From a virus: a stretch of 64,000 nt of DNA. Location of the stretch: positions 1-64,000 of IMG/VR virus record IMGVR_UViG_3300032117_000009, one strand, 5' to 3'. The notes under the pieces are model-generated. The model saw nothing but the letters and a program-made list of their open reading frames with translations, made no database searches and had not been told where the DNA came from. Both the position numbers and the translations under genes were made by a program. Positions 1 through 7,107 of this stretch are shown piece after piece. Position 1 is the first letter of the stretch. Each line of letters begins with the position of its first letter.

Positions 1-7
1 ACAGTTT

Positions 8-973
8 TCAAGCATATTTGTTTTCATTGTAATACTTTAAGTTATTAAACTTTTTTCCTACACTCAATTCATTGCCATTCCATAATGTACCAGTTACCCA
101 TTTAGTTTTTATACTATTGAACCCAAGCTCTTCTAAAAATTCTAATACAATATCTGCTTTTAAATTTCCAGGACGTATTGGATTAAATTTTATGTCAGGC
201 ATGTCAATTGTGCAATATGAACCATTTAAGACTATAAGTTTATAACCTATTCTTGCATTTTCTTCTTGCCCAATTATTTTTTTATCATTGCTTAGCAAAA
301 CTTTGTCCAAAGAGCCATATTTGTGAATTAATTCTATTGCGGTTTTCTCACCGATTCCATAAACGCCAGGTATATTATCTGACTCGTCGCCTGATAATGC
401 CCAGGCTTCTGGCAAACGATTTGGTTCTATCCCATAAAGCTCAGTAACCCTTTGTAAATCATATATATCTTCTTGCTTAATACCTATTGATGGCTTAACA
501 ATTGTTACTTTATTTGATACAAGTTGCCTTAAATCATGGTCACCACTTACAATAACAATATTGCAATCGTGTGTATTGACTAACTTAGCAATAATATCAT
601 CAGCTTCTACATTTGGTTCACGTAAAACAGATATGTTAAATATTTCAAGTAAACGTATTAAAACATCTACTTGCCTTCTAGATTCTTGTCTTTTAGCAAC
701 TTCATTTGGGTCATTAAATTTACGATTCCCTTTATATTCAGGAAATATTGCTAATCGTTTTTCGCTTTGACCCCAATCAAAAGTTATTACAACTTTATTT
801 GGATTATATCTATTTACAAAATGAACAAGGGTAGTAAAAAAACCATAGACTCCCCAGGTGCCTTCACCATTTTTATTTTTCAACAGCTCTGTTTGTTTGC
901 TAAGGGCATGATATGCGCGCAAAGCCACATTATGACCATCAAAAATTAATAACGTTTCAGGCTCTTTTGGCAC
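8..973 (-). CDS. 5'-3' exonuclease (FEN / Pol I N-domain family)
   Basis: 321 aa. Predicted structure-specific 5' nuclease that removes RNA primers and flaps during phage DNA replication. The acidic metal-binding residues of the family are all visible: D12 (FDGHN), D66 (TFDWG), E123/D125/D126 (VEADD), D145/D147 (SGDHD) and D196/D199 (GDESDN). These are followed by the helix-hairpin-helix GVYGIGEKTA near 203-212. Length matches stand-alone phage exonucleases of the T5 type. The start is GTG, overlapping the stop of the upstream gene by one base; the Shine-Dalgarno is weak, suggesting translational coupling. Confidence 0.93.
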   Translation of the reverse strand: MPKEPETLLIFDGHNVALRAYHALSKQTELLKNKNGEGTWGVYGFFTTLVHFVNRYNPNKVVITFDWGQSEKRLAIFPEYKGNRKFNDPNEVAKRQESRRQVDVLIRLLEIFNISVLREPNVEADDIIAKLVNTHDCNIVIVSGDHDLRQLVSNKVTIVKPSIGIKQEDIYDLQRVTELYGIEPNRLPEAWALSGDESDNIPGVYGIGEKTAIELIHKYGSLDKVLLSNDKKIIGQEENARIGYKLIVLNGSYCTIDMPDIKFNPIRPGNLKADIVLEFLEELGFNSIKTKWVTGTLWNGNELSVGKKFNNLKYYNENKYA

Positions 974-1218
974 TAGAAATCAATCTGCTTTTCTTTATAT
1001 TCTTCAATAAAGTTATCGATAACCATATTAAAAAATTCACTAAAAGTTACGTCCAATTCCATGCAAGCTTTAGAAATTAAATAAAGATCTTGGCCAGTGA
1101 AATCAATTTCAATAGATACGGACTTATGCTTTTTATAAATTAGCTGATCAAGGTTACCATCATAATATTGGCTTATCATATCTTGGTTGTTGTACATTTC
1201 GCTAAACAAAAAACTCAT
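973..1218 (-). CDS. Small protein, possible ribbon-helix-helix fold
   Basis: 81 aa, not firmly recognised. After an N-terminal tail, the segment SVSIEIDFTGQDLYLIS followed by two amphipathic helices resembles the beta-strand plus helix-helix layout of short phage ribbon-helix-helix-like proteins. That assignment is inference from pattern only. Sits between a zinc-binding micro-protein and the 5'-3' exonuclease, and is coupled to both by short overlaps. Confidence 0.6.
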   Translation of the reverse strand: MSFLFSEMYNNQDMISQYYDGNLDQLIYKKHKSVSIEIDFTGQDLYLISKACMELDVTFSEFFNMVIDNFIEEYKEKQIDF

Positions 1219-1388
1219 CCTTCATATTTTTGCGATGCTTTCCAAAGCCTATAATCTTGTATCGTATATTGGTTGTTCACAATAGGTATTTGATTGCAAA
1301 TACCACATTTTTGTATTATGCAAAATTTAGCTACTGGCCATGGTCTACAACACATTGCATAAACAATTTCATAGTTTTTATTTTGCAT
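1215..1388 (-). CDS. Cysteine-rich micro-protein
   Basis: 57 aa starting at MQNKNYEIVY. A longer reading frame runs up to 1571, but that part lies inside the preceding gene, which ends at 1390; the ATG at 1388 directly after that stop is the sensible start. Cysteines at CC, C and CGIC (residues 13-14, 23, 28 and 31) could form a zinc site. Overlaps the next gene by 4 nt. Function unknown. Confidence 0.55.
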   Translation of the reverse strand: MQNKNYEIVYAMCCRPWPVAKFCIIQKCGICNQIPIVNNQYTIQDYRLWKASQKYEG

Positions 1389-1389
1389 A

Positions 1390-1782
1390 TTATGAAACGA
1401 GGCGCTTTTCATCAATCTCGTTGACCAGGTATTCACCCTTCTTAATTCTGGTGAACAAATCTTTGCGTGACTGAATAAAGTTATTTGCTGTTGCGTAAGA
1501 CAATCCGGTGTCTTCAACAATCTGAAACCCACCCTTGATAATTTCTCCAAAATGAGCCTTCGCCCAATCATTCAGCTTATGCTGTGTTGTTACTTTCTTG
1601 TTTTTTGGAGTAATCGGAGCAACTTCCATGCCAAGTTCATTGATGATTGATTGAGCAACACCATAGTCACGCAAGGTCCTGGCAATGTCCTTACCATCCT
1701 TTTCTGCAACTTGGACAATTGCTTGCGCCCTGTACATTTCCTGATTACGAAGCAACTCTTTGTTGTTAAATGCGTTGTTCAT
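1390..1782 (-). CDS. Hypothetical protein with possible C-terminal DNA-binding region
   Basis: 130 aa, no family recognised. The C-terminal half (about 62-120) is rich in short basic helices and contains DTGLSYATANNFIQSRKDLF, which reads like a helix-turn-helix recognition segment. This is a weak, pattern-based suggestion. It follows the P-loop-like gene by one base and precedes the cysteine-rich micro-protein, so it belongs to the same early/replication cluster. Confidence 0.6.
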   Translation of the reverse strand: MNNAFNNKELLRNQEMYRAQAIVQVAEKDGKDIARTLRDYGVAQSIINELGMEVAPITPKNKKVTTQHKLNDWAKAHFGEIIKGGFQIVEDTGLSYATANNFIQSRKDLFTRIKKGEYLVNEIDEKRLVS

Positions 1783-1783
1783 T

Positions 1784-2443
1784 TTACTGTCTCCACTTTA
1801 TTGACTCAGCTTCAATTTTTTTGAAAGCTTCTTCTGTTACTGAAGGTAACATTACCACTTCCAACTTTAGTTGTCCAATCAGATTTCTAATGGCAAGATC
1901 AATTTCTTTTTGATACAACTTTTGTTTTGGAAGGATACCTTCTTCGTTCAGTATATCAGGTGACTCATCTGTAATTGGCACATAATACAAAAAATCCCAA
2001 AAATCTTTTTCTATAGCTACTTGATTAATTAAAACTTGGAAAACTGATTGGATGATTATAAGATTGCCATGGTCTTCTGTAAAAAATGGATTTCCATCTG
2101 ATCCCAGGATTTGGTTACTTGAATTAATCTTTTCTTGGATGCTTTTCATTCTTACCATATTAATCGCAAGCTCATTCAAAGCCCATTCATCAGAGACAAT
2201 GTATAAATCTTTATTAAGAGATAGAACATTAACTCTTCTTGCAAAAACAGTACTCAAATCAAATTCAAAGCTATTTTTAAATTGATCTAGATATGAATCA
2301 TCAATTTTATTATAAATTGATGATGGCAAATTATTTTTGATTTTTTCTTTTGGAACTCCATCAAGCATATCAATTGCACGCATTTGCAAAATTGAAATGT
2401 CTGTTCCTGGCGCTCCAACAAAAGCTATTTTTTTACCAGTCAT
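1784..2443 (-). CDS. P-loop-like protein (AAA_28 / nucleotide kinase type), degenerate Walker A
   Basis: 219 aa. The N-terminus KKIAFVGAPGTDIS sits where NadR/dNMP-kinase-like P-loop proteins carry GxPGxGKS, and VSDEWALNELAIN (about residues 83-95) matches the later DR..LD..AY element of that group. The invariant Gly-Lys of the P-loop is replaced by Asp-Ile, so nucleotide binding may be altered or lost. The family assignment is inference. Ends one base before the next gene. Confidence 0.6.
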   Translation of the reverse strand: MTGKKIAFVGAPGTDISILQMRAIDMLDGVPKEKIKNNLPSSIYNKIDDSYLDQFKNSFEFDLSTVFARRVNVLSLNKDLYIVSDEWALNELAINMVRMKSIQEKINSSNQILGSDGNPFFTEDHGNLIIIQSVFQVLINQVAIEKDFWDFLYYVPITDESPDILNEEGILPKQKLYQKEIDLAIRNLIGQLKLEVVMLPSVTEEAFKKIEAESIKWRQ

Positions 2444-2444
2444 T

Positions 2445-2795
2445 TTATACCTTATATTTTTTGTATAAATTTTTTCTATTTCTTATAAACAATGGCTCTG
2501 AAAAAGCATCTAACCTCATAACAACTATTCTTAATTGTCGATCTGACATTTTTCCATTAGCTCTTAATGCATGGGCAATTCTTCTTATGTCGTATAAAGA
2601 ATATTTACGATGCTTATTTTTAACATTATCTTCGTTAATGTCATCTGTATATGACCTTACAGGCGTAAGATCTTCACCATCTACACTGACAAAATAACCA
2701 GCATTTTCTTTCATTCTAAAAGCCCCTGGAGAAAGATCGAAGAATGCAGCAGCCATTGACTGTGTAAATCTTCGATCTTTCTCCGAGGGAATCAT
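2445..2795 (-). CDS. Putative MerR-like DNA-binding protein
   Basis: 116 aa. Residues about 66-95 (SLYDIRRIAHALRANGKMSD) resemble the helix-turn-helix plus wing region of MerR-type or ParB-like regulators. No effector domain is present. Shares one base with the 239-aa gene upstream, so it is probably co-translated with it. It may be a transcriptional regulator; target unknown. Confidence 0.55.
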   Translation of the reverse strand: MIPSEKDRRFTQSMAAAFFDLSPGAFRMKENAGYFVSVDGEDLTPVRSYTDDINEDNVKNKHRKYSLYDIRRIAHALRANGKMSDRQLRIVVMRLDAFSEPLFIRNRKNLYKKYKV

Positions 2796-3514
2796 TAGAT
2801 CTTCCTAGTGATGAATTTGGCAACACGCTTGGTGGTAGAAGTTGCCTTAGCCAGCTCATCCAAAGTGATGTTGCCAAGAGCAACCTGAGTCTCAAGAGCC
2901 TTCTCGTTGATCTCGAACTCAACGTTTGCCTCTTCCGAGATGGCCGAACCATCAGGACCAGTGATGACCTTGATTGACTCAATGCGGTTAACGATCTTGT
3001 CGAAACGGTCACCAAGAACCTCACGAGCAAGATCCATGTCAACAAACGGCTTGCCACCCGAAACTTCACGGCACAGCTTGACACCGTACTTCTCAGAAAT
3101 AAAAGCGTTGGGGACGAACTCAGGGTCAGCAATGTTGTCCTGTGCAGCCATGAAGTTGAATGCATCGAAAACAGTGGAGCGGATCTTTGCAACACGACCC
3201 TCAAGAATGTCCTTGGTCTTGTTCACAGAAGTCAGCTCGTATGCGATCTCATCGACCTCACTCTGAGTGATCTCACGAGGCTCAACAGGGGTGACCGAAG
3301 AACCGAGAATGAATGGCATCTCAACAAACAGGTCAATCTCATCATCAGTAGCCTCACGACCATCCATCTCCCAAGAGCGACGAGTCTCAACCCTGGTTGC
3401 GCTGCTCGGAACAGGCATAGTCTCCTGTGCCCACTCAACACCATTGCGGATAAGGGCGTCACGAAGATCGTCCATGGAAATTTCGCCTAGATCCTTGATC
3501 TCAACGTTACTCAT
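2795..3514 (-). CDS. Abundant-type hypothetical protein with GC-rich codon use
   Basis: 239 aa, acidic N-terminus, basic C-terminal tail (TSTTKRVAKFITRKI). No motif recognised. Base and codon use differ from the neighbours: many C- and G-ending codons, like the major capsid gene in this window. A clear AAGGAG Shine-Dalgarno lies 10-15 nt before the ATG. This suggests strong expression. Lies downstream of a 220-nt AT-rich non-coding stretch after tRNA-Val. Confidence 0.75.
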   Translation of the reverse strand: MSNVEIKDLGEISMDDLRDALIRNGVEWAQETMPVPSSATRVETRRSWEMDGREATDDEIDLFVEMPFILGSSVTPVEPREITQSEVDEIAYELTSVNKTKDILEGRVAKIRSTVFDAFNFMAAQDNIADPEFVPNAFISEKYGVKLCREVSGGKPFVDMDLAREVLGDRFDKIVNRIESIKVITGPDGSAISEEANVEFEINEKALETQVALGNITLDELAKATSTTKRVAKFITRKI

Positions 3515-3735
3515 TTTTACTTACTCCTTTTTTTTGGTTTGTATTGCTTACTGATATCAATATACACGAATTTTTTGTCTTCGTGTCGTTTTTTTTGGAT
3601 TTTTTTATTTTTTTTTTTTGTGAACCAGGGAGGCAGGGTTTTCACCTGCATCATCAGCGGGGTTTAATTTTTTTCTGATATTTTACTTGATTGGACTTAA
3701 CTAGTATGCCTCTCAAGCTTTAAACTACTCCCAAG

Positions 3736-3808
3736 TGCTCGTGGTCTGGTTCGAACAGACGACTCCCTCGGTGTAAACGAGGTACTCTAGCCACTGAGTT
3801 ACACGAGC
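3736..3808 (-). tRNA. tRNA-Val(TAC)
   Basis: Cloverleaf read by eye: 7-bp acceptor GCTCGTG/CACGAGC, anticodon stem CCTCG/CGAGG with loop TTTACAC, T-arm GTCTG TTCGAAC CAGAC and discriminator A. No CCA is encoded. Confidence 0.93.
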
Positions 3809-3820
3809 TTATTTAATTGT

Positions 3821-3979
3821 CTAAGTATCTATTGCGTCCAAGTCTTCCTGGGCTTCCTGGACTTCCTTCTTCCATTGCCTACGCTCTCTGACCTTCACGA
3901 GCTTGTGGTCATCCCATCCACAGCACTTGCACCACTTGCCGTAGTAACCCTTCTTGCCGATCATCGAACTCTCACTCAT
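3821..3979 (-). CDS. 52-aa cysteine-rich basic micro-protein
   Basis: Reads MSESSMIGKKGYYGKWCKCC then GWDDHKLVKVRE and a charged tail. The KWCKCCGW core offers a few cysteines plus His but not a full zinc ribbon. Start is well supported: AGGAGT lies four bases before the ATG. Codons are C/G-ending, unlike most neighbours. Lies between tRNA-Val and the pyrimidine-dimer glycosylase-like gene. Function unknown. Confidence 0.7.
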   Translation of the reverse strand: MSESSMIGKKGYYGKWCKCCGWDDHKLVKVRERRQWKKEVQEAQEDLDAIDT

Positions 3980-3989
3980 GTTTACTCCT

Positions 3990-4409
3990 TTATGGCCAGA
4001 TATAATCTAAGTCATCTGGCACATTGTTGAAAAACTGGTTGTAGTAATCAAAATCCTTACGGAGAAGATTACTTTGATGACTACGGTGAAACAATTCTGA
4101 ACCTAGCCAGGGTGGTGTTTCAATTCCAATTTGGATAGTTTCATTATCTACCATTGCCATAATTTTATCTCTACAGGTATCTTTATAGCCACGATACGTC
4201 CATTCTTCACAAATAGCCATTCCATAGATAACAAGTTCGAACTCATATCCACGCCACATGTTAACTGCTGGATGGTTTTGCCAACCGTATTCAAGATTAG
4301 TCAACGCATTAAGAATTTGAAGTGTTTCAACTCGTTGCTTTCCAAGTCTACGCATATCAAGAACTTGCGCTGATTTTTCATATGATTCATATGGAAGAAA
4401 CGTTTGCAT
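3990..4409 (-). CDS. Pyrimidine dimer DNA glycosylase family protein (Pyr_excise-like)
   Basis: 139 aa. N-terminus MQTFLPYESYEKSAQVLDMR then RLGKQRVE and the NHPAVNMWRGYE block are hallmarks of the family annotated as pyrimidine dimer DNA glycosylase, with T4 endonuclease V as the distant founder. Probable role: base-excision repair of UV photoproducts in phage DNA. Full-length for the family. AGGAG Shine-Dalgarno precedes the ATG. Sits between tRNA-Arg and the micro-protein. Confidence 0.8.
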   Translation of the reverse strand: MQTFLPYESYEKSAQVLDMRRLGKQRVETLQILNALTNLEYGWQNHPAVNMWRGYEFELVIYGMAICEEWTYRGYKDTCRDKIMAMVDNETIQIGIETPPWLGSELFHRSHQSNLLRKDFDYYNQFFNNVPDDLDYIWP

Positions 4410-4444
4410 TACTACTCCTTTTGTTTTACTTTTTTATTATATCG

Positions 4445-4518
4445 TACCCCAGGAGGGATTCGAACCCCCGACCCACAAGGTAGAAGCTTGTTGCTCTAAT
4501 CCACTGAGCTACTGAGGC
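4445..4518 (-). tRNA. tRNA-Arg(TCT)
   Basis: Acceptor GCCTCAG/CTGGGGT (with G-T pairs), anticodon stem ACAAG/CTTGT, loop CTTCTAC giving anticodon TCT, T-loop TTCGAAT, discriminator A. Reads AGA codons. Confidence 0.93.
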
Positions 4519-4523
4519 ATGCA

Positions 4524-4772
4524 CTATCTTGGTTGTCTATAACAATCTATACCATACGCAGTTAAAATGTCAACTGCTTTTGTGTAAGCGTTTCCATTTC
4601 CACCACCAGTTTGTGGTTGAGCTTTTGCTACCATTGCTTTAATCCACCTACTACTATTTTGTGGATTTATAACAAATGCATCAATTTCTTGTTTTGTTGC
4701 TGGTGTATTCGATAAACTCATAATTGTCTTAGCTGCCCACCTTACTTCATTTTCTGTAGGCGTATCACTCAT
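4524..4772 (-). CDS. Hypothetical protein
   Basis: 82 aa. Starts MSDTPTENEVRWAAKTIMSL, has a Gly/Asn-rich hinge (TGGGNGNAYTKA) and a C-terminal helix ending DCYRQPR. No domain recognised. Overlaps the macrodomain gene by four bases (ATGA-type coupling), so the two are probably co-translated and perhaps functionally linked. Confidence 0.7.
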   Translation of the reverse strand: MSDTPTENEVRWAAKTIMSLSNTPATKQEIDAFVINPQNSSRWIKAMVAKAQPQTGGGNGNAYTKAVDILTAYGIDCYRQPR

Positions 4773-5251
4773 CTGTTATACCACATATTTCTTGTTTGTT
4801 TTGGAGTTGGTGCATATGTATATGCTACAACATTTACAGGGGATTTATCTGCATGTTTTTTAATAATTTTTCTTACTTGTCGCCATCCAAGGCCACCAAT
4901 ACCACAACCAATTTGAGGTATACCAATGTTTTGCACCCCATATGTTTCGGCATGAGAAATCATTCTTTTTACTGATTTGTCAATTAAATCATATCTAGCA
5001 TCAGCTCCAGGATCGATTTGTGTAGCCAAATTATATACCATTGGCTTTCCTTCTTCTTTCCATGGAAGAATATGCCCAGGTTTTAAAACATTTTGTGAAC
5101 AAAGTTCTTGATAGTGGTCTTTCATATCTGGGTACTTTGCTGCAAAAGCTCCAGCAATTCCTCCCATTATTCCTCTAATATTTACACCGTGAGCAAGTGC
5201 ATCAAGGCTACTATCTGCAAACATATCTCCTGTACGCTCAGTAAACGGCAT
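4769..5251 (-). CDS. Macrodomain protein (DarG / ADP-ribose-binding type)
   Basis: 160 aa, a single macrodomain. Visible family motifs: GDMF near the N-terminus, GVNIRGIMGGIAGAFAAKYP (residues 22-41, with conserved Asn24 and the Gly loop), YQELC..LKPG, and IGIPQIGCGIGGLGW (109-123), the ADP-ribose loop. The combination resembles the DNA ADP-ribosyl hydrolase domain of DarG antitoxins more than generic macrodomains. Likely binds or removes ADP-ribose; in a phage this could protect DNA from DarT-like defence. AAGGAG Shine-Dalgarno. Confidence 0.85.
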   Translation of the reverse strand: MPFTERTGDMFADSSLDALAHGVNIRGIMGGIAGAFAAKYPDMKDHYQELCSQNVLKPGHILPWKEEGKPMVYNLATQIDPGADARYDLIDKSVKRMISHAETYGVQNIGIPQIGCGIGGLGWRQVRKIIKKHADKSPVNVVAYTYAPTPKQTRNMWYNR

Positions 5252-5269
5252 AATATCTCCTTAAAAAAA

Positions 5270-5389
5270 TCATGGTGTCTCTCCACCAGTCAAGTCTCGT
5301 ATGCCGACTTTCGCCATTTCTTCGAGTGTGCTCAGCATCAGATTGGTTACTCTTATAGCTGCACTCTGATTGTGGATACCATACCACAA
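5270..5389 (-). CDS. Possible 39-aa leader/micro-protein
   Basis: Open frame from a TTG with AGGA ten bases upstream, containing an internal ATG that gives MLSTLEEMAKVGIRDLTGGE plus two residues. The composition looks protein-like, and its stop lies just before the Shine-Dalgarno of the macrodomain gene, so it could act as a coupled leader. Start uncertain; may be no gene at all. Confidence 0.25.
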   Translation of the reverse strand: MWYGIHNQSAAIRVTNLMLSTLEEMAKVGIRDLTGGETP

Positions 5390-5441
5390 CTTCTTTTAAT
5401 CCTATCCCCTACTTCTATTCAAATCAAATTTTAATTTTACG

Positions 5442-5525
5442 TGCCTCTGAAGGGACTCGAACCCTTACTTCCTTTCGAAAACCAGGACCTAAACCTGACG
5501 TGTATACCAATTTCACCACAGAGGC
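5442..5525 (-). tRNA. tRNA-Leu(TAG)
   Basis: Acceptor GCCTCTG/CAGAGGC, anticodon stem TCAGG/CCTGG, loop TTTAGGT, long class-II variable arm, T-arm AAGGG TTCGAGT CCCTT. Reads CUA and probably other CUN codons. Confidence 0.92.
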
Positions 5526-5530
5526 TAAAG

Positions 5531-5612
5531 TGCCGATGGTGGGACTCGAACCCACAAGCCCGAAGGCAATTCATTTTAAGTGAATCGTGTATACCAATTC
5601 CACCACATCGGC
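5531..5612 (-). tRNA. tRNA-Leu(TAA)
   Basis: Acceptor GCCGATG/CATCGGC, anticodon stem ATTCA/TGAAT with loop CTTAAAA, variable arm TGCCTTCGGGC, T-loop TTCGAGT. Five bases separate it from tRNA-Leu(TAG). Confidence 0.93.
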
Positions 5613-5642
5613 ATATTCTTTTTTTACCTTTTCCAATCACAA

Positions 5643-5875
5643 TTTTCATTGCTGAAAGCAGGCCCATCGGTTCTCTGCCGTAAGACTTTTCAGATGCCTC
5701 TTACTTGGTCTTGGCCGTGGCTTAGATAGTTGATCACTCTATCTGCCACTACGTTCCAATATGCACTCATCCCCAGTCTTGGAGTTTGCGGAGAACCGCT
5801 CACCCCTCAGGAGTGTCCTTGTGCAGAAACTTGTCCGAGTACTTCCCGATGGGTTACTGCCCTCAGCAATGAAAA
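5643..5875 (-). ncRNA. Structured non-coding RNA candidate closed by a long-range stem
   Basis: About 233 nt. The ends pair: 13 bp (5863-5875 with 5643-5655), a 4-bp GCAG/CTGC segment and 8 bp (5846-5853 with 5663-5670). Inside, read by eye: a helix joining 5821-5830 with 5762-5766 and 5753-5757, hairpins 5801-5815 and 5788-5799, a two-part hairpin 5717-5749 (GTGGC plus AGATAG arms), and hairpin 5680-5704. The stretch is clearly less AT-rich than its surroundings. It lies between a membrane-protein gene and the two tRNA-Leu genes, so it may be co-transcribed and processed with them. I do not recognise the class; it does not show RNase P, tmRNA, SRP or 6S signatures that I can see. Confidence 0.65.
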
Positions 5876-5910
5876 CTGTATCATGGATTATTGGAATTTG
5901 CAAATTTTTA

Positions 5911-6222
5911 TTAATCGTGAGTATAGCCGTGTTCCTTGTCAAGCTCATCATGTTGTTTCTTAAGGGCACGCTTACCCAAGAAATAACCAAGTGAAAGAAG
6001 AATAACGCTTTCTATGGTGCTATAAAACAACTCTGCAGTAGCATGCGGTGCATCTGTAATAAGACCATAAGTTTTTTGAACATAGCCAGGATCTGGATTT
6101 CCACTTTGTTCACCAACCCATTGTGCATGAATTAAATGCCCGAGCATAATTACAATCAATGCTGTTGTAATAACAAGCAATGGCACTGCGATTGCAATTA
6201 CTTTACTATTAATATTTTTCAT
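5911..6222 (-). CDS. Small two-helix membrane protein
   Basis: 103 aa. An N-terminal hydrophobic helix (about 7-29, IAIAVPLLVITTALIVIMLG) and a second near 67-85 (YSTIESVILLSLGYFLG) are separated by a polar loop and followed by a charged tail. Possibly a holin or envelope protein, but no family is recognised and no lysin is adjacent. Follows the lipoprotein gene by 13 bases, suggesting a joint membrane function. Confidence 0.7.
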   Translation of the reverse strand: MKNINSKVIAIAVPLLVITTALIVIMLGHLIHAQWVGEQSGNPDPGYVQKTYGLITDAPHATAELFYSTIESVILLSLGYFLGKRALKKQHDELDKEHGYTHD

Positions 6223-6235
6223 TTTATTTTCTATT

Positions 6236-6688
6236 TCATGCTGTTGAAGCAGCTGTGTTAAGTGAGTTCATAGCATTTTCAAAATCTTGGATAGCTTGCT
6301 GCATTAAACTAGGATCGTCTGTAGCAACTGCAGAAACACAAGCTTGTGAACCACTTACAAGACTACTAAGCACAGATGCAAGAATAGCTCCCTTTGTTGG
6401 ATCTGGGTAAGGGCCATCTGATTGAAGTTGTTGTGCATCATTTCTAAGTGTAGCACAGTCTGCTCCAATTTGTGCATTACTTGCATTATTATTCGCATCG
6501 GTCTGCATTTGATTCAAATCATTAACTAACGTTTGAACGTCCTGACCATGAGCATTTTTCCATTGTTGCGTTGCGCTTACTTTACTTTGAATATTGTTGC
6601 TGCTAGACGAATTATTTGTTCCTGAAGAACAAGCTGCCATTGTTAAAGCAACCGCAATCAATGCTCCAATTACTCCATACTTCTTCAT
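6236..6688 (-). CDS. Predicted lipoprotein
   Basis: 150 aa. Signal peptide MKKYGVIGALIAVALTMAAC with a lipobox (TMAAC) placing the modified Cys at 20, followed by a Ser/Asn-rich linker and a Gln-rich helical domain with two further cysteines. Probably exported and anchored to the host membrane late in infection; superinfection exclusion is one known role of phage lipoproteins, but nothing here proves it. AGGAG Shine-Dalgarno. Confidence 0.75.
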   Translation of the reverse strand: MKKYGVIGALIAVALTMAACSSGTNNSSSSNNIQSKVSATQQWKNAHGQDVQTLVNDLNQMQTDANNNASNAQIGADCATLRNDAQQLQSDGPYPDPTKGAILASVLSSLVSGSQACVSAVATDDPSLMQQAIQDFENAMNSLNTAASTA

Positions 6689-6718
6689 ATTACTCTCCTT
6701 ATTATTTTATATTACACA

Positions 6719-6856
6719 CTACGTTCGCAATGATCTTCTATTGTGTGTTCTAATTCTGTGGCAATTAGAGCATACCACATCACACTTATCAATTTCTTTT
6801 AAAAGCCTGTCAATTGATATTCCGTCATTTACATATGATGAAATATTAAATTCCTT
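6719..6856 (-). pseudogene. HNH endonuclease C-terminal remnant
   Basis: A 45-codon open stretch with no usable ATG/GTG/TTG start, directly after an in-frame stop. It reads ...LLKEIDKCDVVCSNCHRIRT and ends HNRRSLRT. CSNCHRIRT is the typical end of HNH homing endonucleases. Begins ten bases from the 3' end of tRNA-Gln. Best explained as the decayed tail of a homing endonuclease once placed next to the tRNA; an ATT start is conceivable but unlikely. Confidence 0.6.
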
Positions 6857-6865
6857 CTATTTTGG

Positions 6866-6938
6866 CTCGGGGACTAGGGATCGAACCTAGACTCTTCTGA
6901 TCCAAAGTCAGACGTGTTGCCAATTACACCATCCCCGA
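6866..6938 (-). tRNA. tRNA-Gln(TTG)
   Basis: Acceptor TCGGGGA/TCCCCGA, anticodon stem TCTGA/TCAGA, loop CTTTGGA, T-loop TTCGATC, discriminator G as usual for Gln. A CCA is encoded right after it (6863-6865). Confidence 0.93.
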
Positions 6939-6943
6939 ATAAG

Positions 6944-7015
6944 TAGAGCCACGGAGAATCGAACTCCGATTTCGAGTGTGAAAAACTCGTGTCCTAACCA
7001 TTAGACGATGGCTCC
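6944..7015 (-). tRNA. tRNA-Glu(TTC)
   Basis: Acceptor GGAGCCA/TGGCTCT, anticodon stem CGAGT/ACTCG with loop TTTTCAC, T-arm CGGAG TTCGATT CTCCG, discriminator A. Confidence 0.92.
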
Positions 7016-7033
7016 GCATTATTTTATTACAAG

Positions 7034-7107
7034 TGCCTCCGGTGAGACTCGAACTCACGACCTTGGGATTAAAAGTCCCCTGCTCTAACCAACTGAGCTA
7101 CAGAGGC
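7034..7107 (-). tRNA. tRNA-Lys(TTT)
   Basis: Acceptor GCCTCTG/CGGAGGC, anticodon loop CTTTTAA on stem GGGGA/TCCCA (outer pair mismatched), T-arm GTGAG TTCGAGT CTCAC, discriminator A. Confidence 0.9.

Noticed and set aside
1389-1571. N-terminal extension of the cysteine-rich micro-protein
   Set aside because: Would run for 180 bases inside the preceding gene in another frame; a good start exists at 1388.
2716-3204. 162-codon minus-strand frame rich in Leu/Ser/Arg
   Set aside because: Out-of-frame shadow of the 239-aa gene.
3564-3586. ACACGAA/TTCGTGT hairpin followed by a T-run on the plus strand
   Set aside because: The T-run would suit plus-strand transcription, but no plus-strand gene is found; on the minus strand it is only upstream leader.
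3628-3732. Possible extra tRNA or tmRNA-like element beside tRNA-Val: GGGAG/CTCCC ends and a GCAGG-TGAAAAC-CCTGC arm
   Set aside because: T-loop lacks the TTC consensus, no anticodon arm can be drawn and the length is wrong; perhaps a remnant, but not supportable.
5739-5990. 83-codon minus-strand frame through the structured RNA
   Set aside because: Begins inside the upstream membrane-protein gene and follows RNA stems; composition looks like translated RNA gene.
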